From Lepisosteus oculatus (Eukaryota > Chordata > Actinopteri > Semionotiformes > Lepisosteidae): 64,000 bases of DNA. The translations under genes and the position numbers were made by a program. The DNA lies in contig NC_090723.1 of the NCBI RefSeq assembly GCF_040954835.1, positions 5,466,001-5,530,000 of the forward strand. Direction: 5' to 3'. Each line of letters begins with the position of its first letter. Position 1 is the first letter of the stretch. The notes under the pieces were generated by a model. The model ran no database searches. It saw only the letters and a list, made by a program, of their open reading frames with translations, and was not told the DNA's origin. Positions 39,501-51,471 of the stretch are shown in pieces.

Positions 39501-40758
39501 TCTGATGTACTATAATAACTGTTAGGTCGAAAGAGAGGAAAATATTTTGCTAAAGAGATTGCTCATTGCTTTTATTGTGTTGTACAGAGGAGAGTGAAAG
39601 AGACAGGGGTGGGGGTGGGGGTGGAGGTCAAAATAAATCGATTAGAGCTTCCACTTTATTTGTGTCACGTTTTGCTTTACTGGAAGTGGGAACATAATGA
39701 CACGTAGCATCTCCTTGTCATCTTGTCATACTCCATAGCTGCTGACATGTCACTCCCAGCATGCTCTGGGGCCATGGGAGGTATGGGTAGGACACATGAA
39801 TGACTGTGATGGCCACCCCCAATGCCGCTGGACACCAACTTTACACAGTTGCCTTAGGTTTTCAAGCAGCCTGCAGTGGGAATGAGCAGTGAAAGGTTTT
39901 GGGCAGTGCTCGTCTTCTGCTAGGCTAAGCTGGGGACAAATGCCCTGGTGCTGTGTATTGCCTTTCCCTTATGCCACGTGCCTTAGTCCTCACTCTCTTC
40001 ACACTGCATCATTCAAGTGTCTTCAAACCAGCGCCAGCCTACTCACCCCCTGCTTGCTGTCTGTCAAACCTCAAATGACGATTGACTTGGCCGATATCAA
40101 AACTGAATTTTTTTTTTAGCTCTCCAGGCCTCAGAAGCACTTGAATTTGAGTGCACCTCTTCAATCAAAGGCAACGGAACTTGATTTCATTTCATAATGT
40201 GTCCGAACTGAGATGCTAATTAGATGAATTCAAGTTGATTTGGAAGCTTGAGACATCAGGGGCTCCCAATCAGATGCTTAGCATATAGTGTGCACATGTA
40301 TCATGTATGTATTCCATATGCATGAATTAATATATACGTGATATTAATTGTGGCCCTTTCTGGTTTCTGCTCGAGAGGATCCATGCTCCTGTGTTCATTA
40401 TAATATAATGAATAACTACTATTGCTCACACCAGAAACACTTCCAGTATGAGTTTAGAGTTGAAAAGATCTGTGGTAGCCGGCTCTACCTAAACCTACAT
40501 TTTATTCCTTCTCCTTTATTTTGCAATTACTGTTTTGTTTTCGTTTCACTGCTGAATTTTGTCCGCTTGATGAAGGTCTGGTCTCTCCATACAGGCATCA
40601 AGATTTAATTTATATGAGTGTTCCCCCTAGACCCGGCAGAGTACATTTTGGTCCTGTAATTACCTACTTAATTACAACTGGCATTTACTAGAGATTCATG
40701 AAATCACAGAAGAGGTGCTATTCCCATTCTCATATTTTCCATAATCATAAACTCCTTA
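36521..40758. other. Intergenic, nothing recognised
   Basis: AT-leaning intergenic sequence. A G-rich run (ggggtgggggtgggggtgg, 39606-39624) is the only local structure noted. No gene supported. Confidence 0.45.
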
Positions 40759-41078
40759 TGGGCGGCACAGTGGCCAGCATTAAGGCCTCGCAGCAGCATT
40801 TGGGCCTGGGTTCAATTCCTCTGGTGATGTCTGTGTGGAGTTTGCATGTTCTCCCCAGGTTCACATGGGCTCCCTCCAGGTGCTCTGGTTTCCTCCCGCA
40901 GTCCAGAGACATACTGGTAGGGTAATTGGCTTCTGGTGCTTGTCTGAGTGTGCCCTGCCATGGACTTGTGTCCTGCCCTGTCCCTATCCCGCCTCATTCC
41001 TGTTGCTTGCCAAGAGAGGCTCCGGCTCCCCCACAACCCTCAACTGGGTAAAGAGGGTAGACAACGGATAAGTGGACA
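40759..41078 (+). repeat. Fish interspersed repeat (GGCGGCACAGTGG type)
   Basis: It begins gggcggcacagtggc and contains tttgcatgttctcccc and tttcctcccgcagtccagag. It ends in ggctccggctcccccacaac and a wataagtgga-like tail. This layout is very widespread in fish. Two minus-strand relatives are at 53255 and 58358. Confidence 0.75.
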
Positions 41079-42561
41079 GACTCTTTACAAGCAATTCCTC
41101 TTTCTCTTCTCCGTTCTGGAGAAATAAAGGGATTAGCGTTCTAGCAGACATTTTCAATGATGATGGGCTTTGCTCATTCCAGTCTCGGTACAGACTTCCT
41201 GCCTTTTTTACTTACATTTTCATTGAAAAACATGTGACTATGGGGTGAAGTTTTCTATACACTCAAGGCATAATCTGCTGGAGTTCAGATGGAAAACTAA
41301 AGGATTTACTCCCTCTATGTTATCATCATGGAGCTTCATGCAAACCTTTGGAAGCTGTTATTGTCTGGAACAGGAATTGGAATGTTGTTTGAAATTTACA
41401 CGTTTGAAGTGTTCAAATGTGCTTAAGGTTTTGGAAAGAAGATTTATTTTTTTGTCAGCTCTTCCAATCAAGTATATCTTCTGGGTCTCACCTTGTACCT
41501 CTGCTGAATGATCACTCCTTTCTTATGCTCTTGTAACAGCAAGAGAGGATCCAGTGGGTTGTTGGTTCGTTCGGCACTGTAATCCTCCTCCAGAATCAGT
41601 GCTAATGCTGAATCATCCTGCCCTGTCTTGACGTGATTTATAGAGAGTTCTGTGTGTAATTTGTATGGTTGTATGTTGTATGTCCTTCCACCTTTCCTAC
41701 ACATTATCCCTGTGTCTGAGCACCCTGTGCTGGATTGGCGTGATGCATTGCGCCCTGTGTTTATAGGAGACATTCTGAGTCGACACGACCCATGACCACA
41801 GACAAGCTGCTTCCTGATAAATTGATGGGATTTTCTCCGTGTGCCTCCTAAGAGAGAAATGGTTCCTGGAGCAGAGCTGGTATAACCATTCAGGTTGTTT
41901 TGACAGATGCACAGCGATAAGATCACACTGGCACGCGGACGGGGGTAAAGAGATGTCACAGAATGCCAGTGCAGTGTGAAAGCCATGCTCTATCATGGTA
42001 AGTAGAATGCATTGCTCCGTTGGGGGGAGGGGTTAATGAGTGATCAGGAGCCATGTTCCTGGGAGCAGATGGGATGGAGTTCGATTCAAAGTTAGATTAT
42101 TGCACACACTTCTGTGTTCTTACAGGTAGGAGACGCTGGACAAATGAAGCTGTCCCTTACAGCTGTCCCTCAGGTTAGTATTGTCTTCATGTAATCAGAC
42201 TTTTCTTCTACACAACAAAGGACAAAATGCTCATCTGAGTGTAAACTCGGGGGGGACTGCTTGAACGTATACACAAGATTGAAGTCTTAAGACCGTGATC
42301 CTCACTCCCAGTCCTGGAGAGTCTCCGCCCTATGTGCCTTGTAGGGAACTCAAGGTCTCCATTGGCTACAAACCTGAATGGGATTGTGATACCAATTAAG
42401 TCAATATTTGATTCAAGTAACTCATTCATTTGTTCTATTCCCAACAACCCCTTTGTCTCTCACTAACCCCTCACCTCTCCCAAAACACTATCTCGTGTGT
42501 GTAAAACCCAGATCAGATCTCTGTATGTTGCTTAATGTAATGCAAAAGCTTTGACACACAA
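41079..42561. other. Intergenic, nothing supported
   Basis: It contains a 172-codon minus open frame (41986-41468) with no recognisable domain, treated as chance. No repeat family recognised. Confidence 0.4.
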
Positions 42562-42905
42562 ACATAAGAAAGGCTATGCCAATCTATACCATTTGAGGGC
42601 TAGTGTCTTGAAAGAAGCAATATTAACAACCTCAGGCAGCTTGTTACAGACCCCTACAAATCTCTGTGTAAAAAAGTGACTCCTACTGTCAATTTTACAT
42701 GCAGATTTAAATTTGCTTCCTAATAGTTTCTGCTTGTGTCCTCTGGTTTCTTCAGCATGTCAGTGTAGTATCTTTTTTATAACATGGTGACTAAAATTGT
42801 AAACAGTATTTTAAATGAGATCTTACTAGTTCTTTATACAACCTTTAGTTACATTTTATGCTTTTGATTATACAACCACATCGATAGAAATGTATTTGAC
42901 CTTTT
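42562..42905 (-). mobile_element. Non-LTR LINE fragment, minus orientation
   Basis: It contains acataagaaag, then aggcagcttgttacagaccc and ctctgtgtaaaaaagtgact, then tgtcctctggtttc. These are the reverse complement of the same LINE 3' region seen at 51008 and 49918. Heavily diverged. Confidence 0.6.
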
Positions 42906-45790
42906 CTTGTTAGAATCTTGTCAGGGCAGTCGTCTTTAATTTAATCTTTAAGTGACATGTTAAAGCATATCCTTAGGGCTATTAACAAAACCATTATTTT
43001 AAATTAAAAATATTTTAAAACAAAATAAAAACATAAAAATTAGACAGATGCACAAGATATACTTATGACTTTCATGTAAGTTACATTTGATATATTTTGC
43101 AAATAACTTTAGGCAGAACTTCATGCATTCAGTTGTTTATAAATTCATAACTGTGCGTTATTGAACTTCTGGCTCTGTGTACATGATATCAAGCTCTCTC
43201 ACGCACTGCTGCACAGACCCACACACCCAGCATTCACACTTGGGAAATCTGGCTCTGGCACTGTATTAAACCTCCTGTATCGAAAGGGGTGCTTCAGATC
43301 TCTATTGATTTTCTCAGGAGTGTATGTGATGTGATTTGTAAGTGGGGACGGGACCCATAGCACTTCAAGAATTTCAAAATCTTAGTTGTTATTATGGGGA
43401 ATGTGGGCAATATTCTGGAGCTCTCCAGAGGTTCAAGGATGACACATTCTTTAAATTTGGAAGAAAAAATTGATATAACCTTTGAAAATAATTCCCTTGA
43501 CTAATTAGAAACCACTGTAGTGTTGGAGCACAGTGGGACACGAGCAGGCCTGGAAGGATTGTGTGATACTGATCTCCTTCTCCTAAGAAGAATTGAGAGG
43601 TTTTTTTTTTACACCTTTACAATAATTAATGTTGCATAGAACAAAATCATCCTTCCTTCTAGCCTTACTAAATCAGTTAAATTAGTTTAGCTGCATCACA
43701 CAAAGGGATTGTACCAGGCCTCTCTTGCTGTGCTCCTGGAGAGCCCCAATCCAGCAGGTTCTTTAATCTAGCGATCGATTAAATCAGTTTATCAAGATGC
43801 AAAATCAAACTTCTCAATCATCAGAATCCTCTTAAATTAATTCATTTCTGACTTGGTTAATTTTGGCAATACAAATCTTGGATGCTTGGTTTAAATGCAC
43901 CCAAGTAGTCAGATTTCCTAATACTGTACTAAGTACAGGTACACTATGTAGCCAATAAAAAAACCCTGTCCACCACAGTCTGCAGCCTGGTCTGCTCCAA
44001 TGGACGGTATAACAAGTCAACAGATCAGTGATGGAAGGGTGTGCAGGGACAAGCCATTCAAAGCCTTGAAAGTGACTCAGAAAGTGTGCAGAGACTCAAG
44101 TTCTATAACAGAAGTTCTTCAACAGAAGTTCTATAGCCACCAGACTGAGATTAAATTTAAATTCTAGCTGCTGACTCTATTAGTATCTTTGACTATCTGT
44201 GATTTTTTTTTTAATTCTTTGGAATTGCACATTTGAAACCTTGACTGTATGTTGTTGTTTTTTTAAAAGACAAATACAAAAACCACAGGAGCAGCATTTA
44301 GTCGGCTCTGGCCTGCAGTGAGCCTGTGTACCTGTTCATAAAACCTCTATCTATATTCCATGTGGCAGCTGCAGTAAATCTGCCCCACGCTATAAAATCA
44401 TTCCAAGCCTTAATCGCATGACTCACAGAAAAGCCGCTGAAAGATATACTGCTGGGAGCGAGTGGGGAGGATTATAAGGTCACCACAGTAACTGCCAGGG
44501 TGAAATAAAATACCTCCAGACTATAAAAATTTTCCCATTCTCTCCTCACCTTATGTGAAAATAAAGCAGTAACAATGAAAAGTCCCATCTTTTGTGACTG
44601 CATCAAGTTGTTTTTTTTCAGGTCTTTCATCACTCTTGCAGGGAATATCCAATGGGATATTCCTGTTTTAGCCCAGCAAATGCATTCTTATTATCTCTCT
44701 CTCCTTGATGCACCTTTCTGAGGTCTAGGTGTTTATTTTCTATAAGTGACTTGTAACTCCAGGAGCCATGTTGTGATCATTTAACCATGCCATCTTGTAA
44801 CTTTTGCTCCCCCTTCCCATTCAAAGTTACTATACTCTCTTCCTTACATCATTTTATTCCAAGTGGCTTGTTCTTCCCCTTAGCACTGCACTGTTCTCCG
44901 AAACACAAAGCAAGGCTAGGGATGTCAGCAGCGTCTCATGTGGACCACGGGTTCCTGTGGCCCTTGAAGATGGAAAGTGTGCACCCCAGGGGTTTCACAA
45001 AATAAAATGTACAACCCATTGATCTCCTGCTGCAGATTATCTGCAACACCGCTCGCTCATACATAAGTATGAAGAATGGGATGGGTTTAGCTCAGGTGCT
45101 ATTTGAGGGTCACAGATATGGATCTCCACACCTGTGGAAGGTGTCTAAAGAGATGTTTAGACCCAAGAGCAGCACCTTGCTGTCCCTGGGCTACCATTTC
45201 TGCTGCTCGCACAGGCTGCCAGGTAGGTGTTGGACTAGCAGTGGAAACTGGTGTAGACGAAACAAATAGATCAGTGCTGAAGCAGAACATCCCACATATG
45301 ACCGCTTCATTTACAGTATAAAATGATTATTTTTTTTCTTTGCCAGCAGTCAATTTTTTTTTTTTATTTCAAATTGGTCAAATTTTCTCATGTTCCAAAG
45401 CAAGAAATCTGATGAGACGTATTCTCTGCTTCGGCTTTCTGTCTAGCCAATTGGAGTTGATGGTTGAAGGGGAAATCTACAGCTGTGCACAGGGATTTAG
45501 AATAAATGCAGAGCTTTCTAAGATTACAGGAAACAACGTTTAGTGTGCTTTAGTGGTTATGGTGGATTTAAGCTTTATTCTACTGACAGGCTCGGATATT
45601 AGATAGTCTTATGGTACAAAGGGAGCTTTACAGAGGATCAGTGGAGGAAATAACAGTGCAACACTGCCCTCTGCAGCCCATTCGGGGTCATGACTGCAGT
45701 ACTATCACACAGTACCTTGTTCAGTAGGTGTATGCTAAAATAGATTTTCAGATCATAGAGCCCAGAATTAGAATAAAATAAAAACTACCT
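42906..45790. other. Intergenic, nothing recognised
   Basis: AT-rich. No coding potential or known repeat could be supported. Confidence 0.4.
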
Positions 45791-45860
45791 GAATACCTGA
45801 TTGTTTTTTTTAGTAAAGTGAGCCCAGGGGAGCCCAGCACTACGAGACGATTCAGCACAT
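45791..45860 (+). repeat. Unclassified repeat, copy A
   Basis: It starts gaatacctgattg and contains tagtaaagtgagcccagggg, cccagcacta and ttcagcacat. It matches 48239-48318 closely apart from a 10-bp gap. Confidence 0.8.
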
Positions 45861-46769
45861 TTACTACCCTTATCCTGCATGTAAGATGTCAGAAATAAAT
45901 GTTTATACATTTTTTTATTATAATAAGCTTCAAAAAGTTTTACAATATTCCATTAAATGTATAATGCTATGCTATGTTTTATATTTCTCTGCAGTGAAAG
46001 ACAGAAATTCCCTGCTGTCATAATTTCACTTTTGTGCTTAGAGAGAAAAAGAGATTTGATCTGATGGCAAGATGACAAAATGATTTAATCTGATTTGTTG
46101 TTTTTTAAAAAACCTTGTATGCTGGAGAAGTATTGTTGAAGTTTAATGTAAATCTGCCTGTCATTTTAGTGGTGAAGTGTACATATGCTTCCTGAAAGGA
46201 TCAAATGCTTCATAGGATATGACCTTATGACCCTTAGCCAGAAGCAACCCATCTTATTATACAGTCCAGAAAAATATACACAGTCCTGACAAGTAAAGGC
46301 ATTTGATTTTTTTTTCAACCCTTTAATACTCTCTAGGTCAAAGTATACATTTATGAGTGCAAAGCAGAAAACTAGTTACTAGTAGCAGTAGTTATAAGCT
46401 CAATAATTAAAAAAACATAACACAGACATAAATACCATTCTATATTGAATATTATTTATATATACTGTATGTACAACCTCATTTTTGTCATTTCTTTTTG
46501 TGGAAAAACAGTGTTTCAGAACAGCTGAGACATAATGGGAATTGTCAGTAGTTTTAGAAAATACACACAAATAAAAAACTGTAACCATGAGGGCACTGGG
46601 CCCCCTAGCTAATGAAATAATCAAGATACAGTATTGTTGAGTGCTTTGAAACGGAAACATTTTTAAACAGAACTGAAAATTAAAAAGTAGTTTTTTTTTT
46701 TTTACAAACTCCAAATCTCAATGGGACAGCATGCATTTAAGACTAGTGACAAACAAACTACACAAGATC

Positions 46770-47050
46770 AAGAGCCAGGTAAGGTTCACAGGTGGACCAC
46801 TGACTTTGTATACGTTATTAACAACATCAACACGCTGAACAAAATCAACACAGTATCGACACCGAAACACAAACCAGAGATCACAAGGGGGAACTATGTG
46901 GAAGTGCATTTAAATCTGTGAAGAAGAGGCACGTCTTTACACAAAGTGTTGTGGGAGTCTGAAACAAGCTAATAACCTGGATTCTTTCAAAAAGCAGCAG
47001 GATGAGATCCTTGGATCAATTCACTTCTGACAAATGATCTGGATGGACTG
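46770..47050 (+). mobile_element. Non-LTR LINE 3' fragment
   Basis: Sense translation shows the decayed reverse transcriptase tail: KINTVSTPKHKPEITRGNYV, then the region corresponding to SLHKVLWESETS. The DNA continues tgagatccttggatcaattc, a recurrent 3' segment of these LINEs. Confidence 0.65.
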
Positions 47051-47704
47051 AGTGGATTTTAACTAATTTTAAGGGCAGATACCCCCCAAAATAAAATACT
47101 TTCATTTTTATTTTTAAGTGTACGCATACATCAAATGGCTAAAATTCATTCACACTCTAGCTTGCTCAGTATCCTTGGGGACATCTGACATGAGGGCTTT
47201 GTTTCTGATATGAATTGATGATAGCTCTGTTTTAGTTCTCCTCTTGGAAAATTGTAAATTGTCTGATTTGCACTGGAAAAATCTAAAATAGAGATGCTCA
47301 CAAATCCAGTGCAGAAGTGAGTTTCCTGCTTCTAAAACAATGTTATCCAGTAATTTAATGAGGATAATTATTTTTGTAAAGCTACAGCAGGCATCAGCAG
47401 CTATGGCTTTGTGGACAGTGCTGTCATCTGGTTCTCTACCAGCCAGGCACCGAATAACTTTATTGGACCCATCGGTTGTTTAACTAGTAAGAGTTAGCAG
47501 GCTTTCCAGATCTCTGCTCATTGACCTCTCAGGACTGCCTACAGTACCTGCAGGAATGGGGTCGTAATCCCTTCAGCTACACCTATGATGGCTATATCAA
47601 ACTGGCTGTTTGTCAAGTCTACCTCTTCTAAGTTTACTGATGTATACTGAACTGCCGTTCATAAAAAATAAGTGATAGTGGTATTAAAGCCAAGACTCTC
47701 CAGT

Positions 47705-47875
47705 GAGTGAGCAATCTTGTCCAGTAGACCAGTAGAGGGCACTGCTCAAGTATAGGTGGACCTCTATGATCCAGGTGTCTCAGATTTAAGCCCAGGTCAT
47801 GTCACCAACTGACTGTGAACAGGATTCCCCAAGCACATCTAAGTGCATGTCAGTAGCCAAGCTCTACCAAGGGAT
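47705..47875 (+). repeat. SINE-like repeat, copy 1
   Basis: It shares the block gcccaggtcatgtcaccaac ... gtgaacaggattcccc with the block at 63578-63602 (gcctgggttatgccactagc ... tgacaaggattccct). The layout suggests an old tRNA-derived SINE, but the promoter boxes are too decayed to be sure. Confidence 0.4.
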
Positions 47876-48238
47876 AATGTGATTAGTCGGCTTTCTTGAC
47901 CCCCTCTCAGAGGACCCTCCTGCAGGATTCCCTGTGTGCGTTTGCTAAGTTTGCAGCTGAGAGCCGAGAAACCCACAACTGGCTCTTCTTAAACAGGCGC
48001 ATACAACAAAAAGCACTGGAAAAAAATAATTTAATTTGTACTTCTCATATGTGGGATCTAAATAACATTTCACTGATTTATTGTAACTGTCATGCAGCAG
48101 TTAAATTGCAGTTGTATGTGGTATGATTAATCTTTGTGAATGGAAATGCGTGAGTCTGTGGTATATTTTCCCAGAAAAGAAAAACACAAACATCGATCAA
48201 GCTCTCTCCCTCTCTCTTTGAAAAGTAGTACGCTGGGT

Positions 48239-48318
48239 GAATACCTGATTGCCTTTTTTAGTAAAGTGAGCCCAGGGGACAAGTCATATTCCCAGCACTA
48301 CAAGAGGGTTCAGCACAT
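48239..48318 (+). repeat. Unclassified repeat, copy B
   Basis: Direct repeat of 45791-45860 in the same orientation, 2.4 kb downstream. It has an extra aagtcatatt between the two conserved halves. Confidence 0.8.
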
Positions 48319-49433
48319 TCAGTCCAGAGAGAGCAACAGTTGCAGCTGACAGAAACAGTTTTCTTAGACAAAAAAAAGAAAATATACAAAATTAGAAAGT
48401 GGTTTTAAATAATCTATTAAAGAAAAAGAGTGTTTATCTAAAGACATAAAAGATGTAAAATGAGAAAACGGTGGAAAACGTTTTTAATGGGATAAAGAAT
48501 TTCAGGAATTCCTATGTAATTCCTACATTGCTATTGAGCCATCACTCCCTTCTCTGCTTTTAAATAAAAAATACCCCAACAGAAGATTAAACAGAAGATG
48601 AGATGCAGAATCACACGTCACACTTATAAAAAAAAATAAATCTACACTTCAAAATCTGCTTAACAAACCTGTGTAACAATTTCCTATTTATTGTTTTGAC
48701 ATAAATGGACATTTTACAACACTTGGGTCCGTTAATGTATAATTTAAAATGCTTCTTAACAGCAATGAGCTGAACAGGAAAGAAGCAACACTGAAAAAGC
48801 CCCAAGCGCCAATGGCTATGGAAAAAGTGGTTTGAAATCTGGAATGGTGCCTGGCGTATGAAGCCTAACCACAAACTACTGTTGCCTGATGGACACAAAG
48901 GGATCAGGCACTTTGGGAAACAAGCAGAGTGGTTAGAGAAAGCTTAAAACAAGCAACTTAATTGTTAGCAATAAGGGAAACAAATAACTCACTCTTTCTA
49001 GTCAGTTTTAAATTATTCAGTCCTTAATCTGCAAAGGGAAATGCTTTTTAGTTTCCTTTCAGATAAAGAAAATAAATGGTTGTGTGGATTTCTAAATAAC
49101 ACAGGTAATACAGGATTTGCCAGAATCCTGTCAAGTGTTGCTTTGGAGCCCTTGCTGTTCCGACACCACAGTGGGATAAACACTTTTGCACACCACCCCA
49201 TTCACAATTCACAAACTAAGAGATTAATTCACCAAGAAAATAAACAGGAGGGAATTGGGTAAAACACAAAATTTAGTTTTGTTTTGCCAATTGCTTGTAC
49301 TCAGTTTAGCATTTCCAATGTCCTGTGTCCTGGAAATTACCTTCCTTATCTTGTGTTGTGGTTCTAGAGTTCTGACCCGCTCGCCCCGGCCTCTCCCGAA
49401 AGCTCTCAGTCCGGTCCTGCTGGGTCCATGCAC
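48319..49433. other. Probable NKIRAS2 3' UTR and flank
   Basis: Downstream (minus sense) of the NKIRAS2 stop. AT-rich, no other gene recognised. The candidate poly(A) signal at 48692-48687 would end the transcript here. Confidence 0.4.
48687..48692 (-). terminator. Candidate poly(A) signal for NKIRAS2
   Basis: AATAAA on the minus strand about 740 nt after the NKIRAS2 stop would give a modest 3' UTR. No transcript evidence is available, and other signals in this AT-rich region are possible. Confidence 0.28.
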
Positions 49434-49676
49434 TCAGCTGTCCAGGGAGCCACTGCCCTTGTTCTTGTTGCGACTCAGCGGGAAAGTGGACTTGCTCTGC
49501 GGCTGGGTCATCTTGCTGGCCAGGTAGACGAAGGGCTCGATCAAGGTGCGCCGGTCCGCCACCGACACCTCCCAGAGCCGCACCTTCTCAGCCTTGGCCC
49601 ACTGCTGCGCGGCCTCGCTGTCCACTCTCCTCTGGTCCTGCAGGTCGCACTTGTTCCCCAGCACCACAATAGTCAC
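49434..49676 (-). CDS. NKIRAS2: NKIRAS2 terminal coding exon
   Basis: The minus-strand acceptor cttctccacag precedes [13 protein letters not shown]. The exon continues through [11 protein letters not shown] and [15 protein letters not shown] to GSGSLDS and the stop. It holds the guanine-specificity motif NKCD. Confidence 0.96.
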   Translation of the reverse strand: MTIVVLGNKCDLQDQRRVDSEAAQQWAKAEKVRLWEVSVADRRTLIEPFVYLASKMTQPQSKSTFPLSRNKNKGSGSLDS

Positions 49677-51458
49677 CTGTGGAGAAGCACCATGATAAGG
49701 ACTGTGGGAGTGGAACCTGTACACTGCTGTGCCTCTCAACAACACACCACTGACCGACGCTACACCCCAGCAGAGCGCACAGAGCCCCGAACATCTCCCT
49801 TCATTTCATGTGGCTCAATCAGAACTTCTTACAAGCAGAAAGAGTAAGCAGAATATGTATTATTCAATAATCCTGCTATTGTTATTTATTTATTTATTTT
49901 CTCATTTACTCCTGTTCTGAACGTAAGAAATTTCTCAGTTAAGAGGAGGCCTAAATCGTTGACTGACCCAAGGATCTTATCCAGCTGTGACTTGAAGAAA
50001 GCCAGAGTACTGTCTTCACCAACAAGGCAGAGGTTTGTGTTCCAGAAACTCAAACCCTTGGCCTGTAAGTGTTTCCTATTAAAAACCTTAAATAAACCTT
50101 TGTTTCTGCTGTGTTCTCTGCTTTGTGGTTTTTTTTTTCCTGTTTATCTTGAAGACATACAACTGAAAGCATGAGCATACCAACTGGCTCCCTATGCAAG
50201 GGCAAAGCTACTGCATCCATCACATACAAAGGGACAGGTGAGGGTCATACCTCCTTCTTGTCCCTGTGCCTGTCAATGTCCTTCTTGAGGGCCTCCACGC
50301 GTCGGAAGGACTCCTTGCTGTCGATGCTGTACACCAGCACAAAGCCATCGGCAAAGGTGTAGTAGTGGCGAGGAAACTCCATGCCCTCCCTCAGCCCGCG
50401 GGTGTCGTAGAAGCGCACCTGCTCCCGGACCCCGCGGTCCGTCTCAATGGACCCGATGTAAATATCTTCAAGAGTCTCCATGGGCTCGGAGCCTGCACGG
50501 ACAGACAGAGTGGTTCTTTCATTGCCGTCGCAATTATTATTATGGTTTTTAGCTACACCCAGCCAGTCTGAAACCTACAGCTGTTTCCGTGTATCGCCAC
50601 TCACTGCAAAGATTCCTCTACTGTGCACAGGGAGGGATGAGGAAAGGCGGACGAGCTGACCACTCTACAAGAGCCACCATGCCTGACGGCAGGGCTGGTC
50701 TGGAGGGGAGGAGAGGCATCTCTCTGTGACATCACAAAGAGTCACAAGAGCTACCCCTGGCATTGCTCTGCCAGTTATGTGACTCCAGTGGTGAGATTTT
50801 GGTTACAGTCAGTTGATGATATGATCATTACAGTTACAGGTAATCGCAATGAAAATGAAAACAAAAATCACATTGAAATGTCTTTTCTTTGAACAGGGCA
50901 CAGAAATATATAGAAAATATGTTTTTGAGGTTCAAGAAAATAATTATTTGGGAATTGCAACAATAGAATGAGTCATTACAGTGAACCTGAAGTTTGATAA
51001 TAAAGAATATAAGAATATAAAAATGTTTACTAATCATAGGAGACCACTTGGCTCATCTAGCTGCATTACTACTAGGCACAAGGATCTCTTCCGTTTTCCA
51101 GAAAGGATCCAGAGGATTAGCTTAAACAAAACTACTGCGAGTCTTAATACTCTCACAACGCATCGTGTAAAAATTGTCTCCTGTTCTTGGTTTTAAATGC
51201 TCTTCCCCGGAGTTTTCACCTGTGTCCTCCGGTTTGAGCTCTCGATTTTGAACAAGCCCACTGCGCTGACTTTGTTAATTCCCTGGGGGGTTTTGAAAAC
51301 TTGATTCAAGGTCCCGAGACAGAATTTGTGAAAATCCCCGACAGACCAGGTCGCGGTTACTTACCGACGACATGGTTGGCGTACAGCACATGTTCCAGCA
51401 CAGCGGTTTTACCGACGCTGGCCAGTCCGCACACCACGACCTTACAGCTCTTTCCCAT
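49434..51458 (-). CDS. NKIRAS2: NKIRAS2, NF-kappaB inhibitor-interacting Ras-like protein 2 (complete)
   Basis: Three coding exons (51458-51365, 50492-50251, 49676-49434) join to 192 codons of protein plus stop; the human protein is 191. It is an atypical small GTPase that binds IkappaB proteins and slows their degradation, and it also restrains Ral signalling (family knowledge). Visible motifs: P-loop GLASVGKT (residues 11-18), switch II DTRGL (61-65) and NKCD (120-123). Ala13 and Leu65 sit where Ras has Gly12 and Gln61; both changes are typical of kappaB-Ras and predict weak GTP hydrolysis. The tail KGSGSLDS has no CAAX box. The start [11 protein letters not shown] matches the family, though the frame is open upstream to 51575. 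It is head to head with DNAJC7. NKIRAS1 is the paralogue; linkage and the tail favour NKIRAS2. Confidence 0.96.
49882..49900 (+). repeat. (TTTA)n microsatellite
   Basis: Short run of ttta units in the second NKIRAS2 intron, beside a LINE fragment. Confidence 0.8.
49918..50110 (-). mobile_element. Non-LTR LINE fragment in NKIRAS2 intron
   Basis: It begins gaacgtaagaaatttctcag and contains aagaggaggcc and ccaaggatcttatccagctg. These are the reverse complement of the 3' part of the LINE family also at 51008. It is in the same sense as NKIRAS2. Confidence 0.6.
50251..50492 (-). CDS. NKIRAS2: NKIRAS2 second coding exon
   Basis: It lies between minus-strand gtgcag and donor gtatga. It encodes the effector and switch II region: [20 protein letters not shown], then [13 protein letters not shown], and later [13 protein letters not shown]. 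Gly32 is completed across the junction and the exon leaves in phase 0. Confidence 0.96.
51008..51325 (-). mobile_element. Non-LTR LINE fragment in NKIRAS2 intron
   Basis: It contains aagaatataaaaatgtttac, ggagaccacttggctcatct and cgtgtaaaaattgtctcctg, then tgtcctccggtttgagctct. This is the reverse complement of a LINE reverse transcriptase C-terminal region. It reaches to about 40 nt from the splice donor of the first coding exon. Confidence 0.65.
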
Positions 51459-51471
51459 AGTCCGCTGGCGT
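51365..51471 (-). CDS. NKIRAS2: NKIRAS2 first coding exon (CDS 51458-51365)
   Basis: On the minus strand an acceptor ending gatatcgtgtag puts the probable exon start at 51471. Thirteen untranslated bases are followed by ATG at 51458 (context ggactATGg, A at -3). The exon encodes residues 1-31 with the P-loop and ends in the donor G/gtaagt. A noncoding first exon further upstream is therefore likely. Confidence 0.85.

Noticed and set aside
39606..39624. G-rich run considered as a G-quadruplex regulatory site.
   Set aside because: Only three long G runs plus short ones, far from any gene start; too weak to claim a role.
41468..41986. 172-codon minus-strand open frame in the intergenic region.
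   Set aside because: No recognisable domain, no splice structure and ordinary composition; likely chance.
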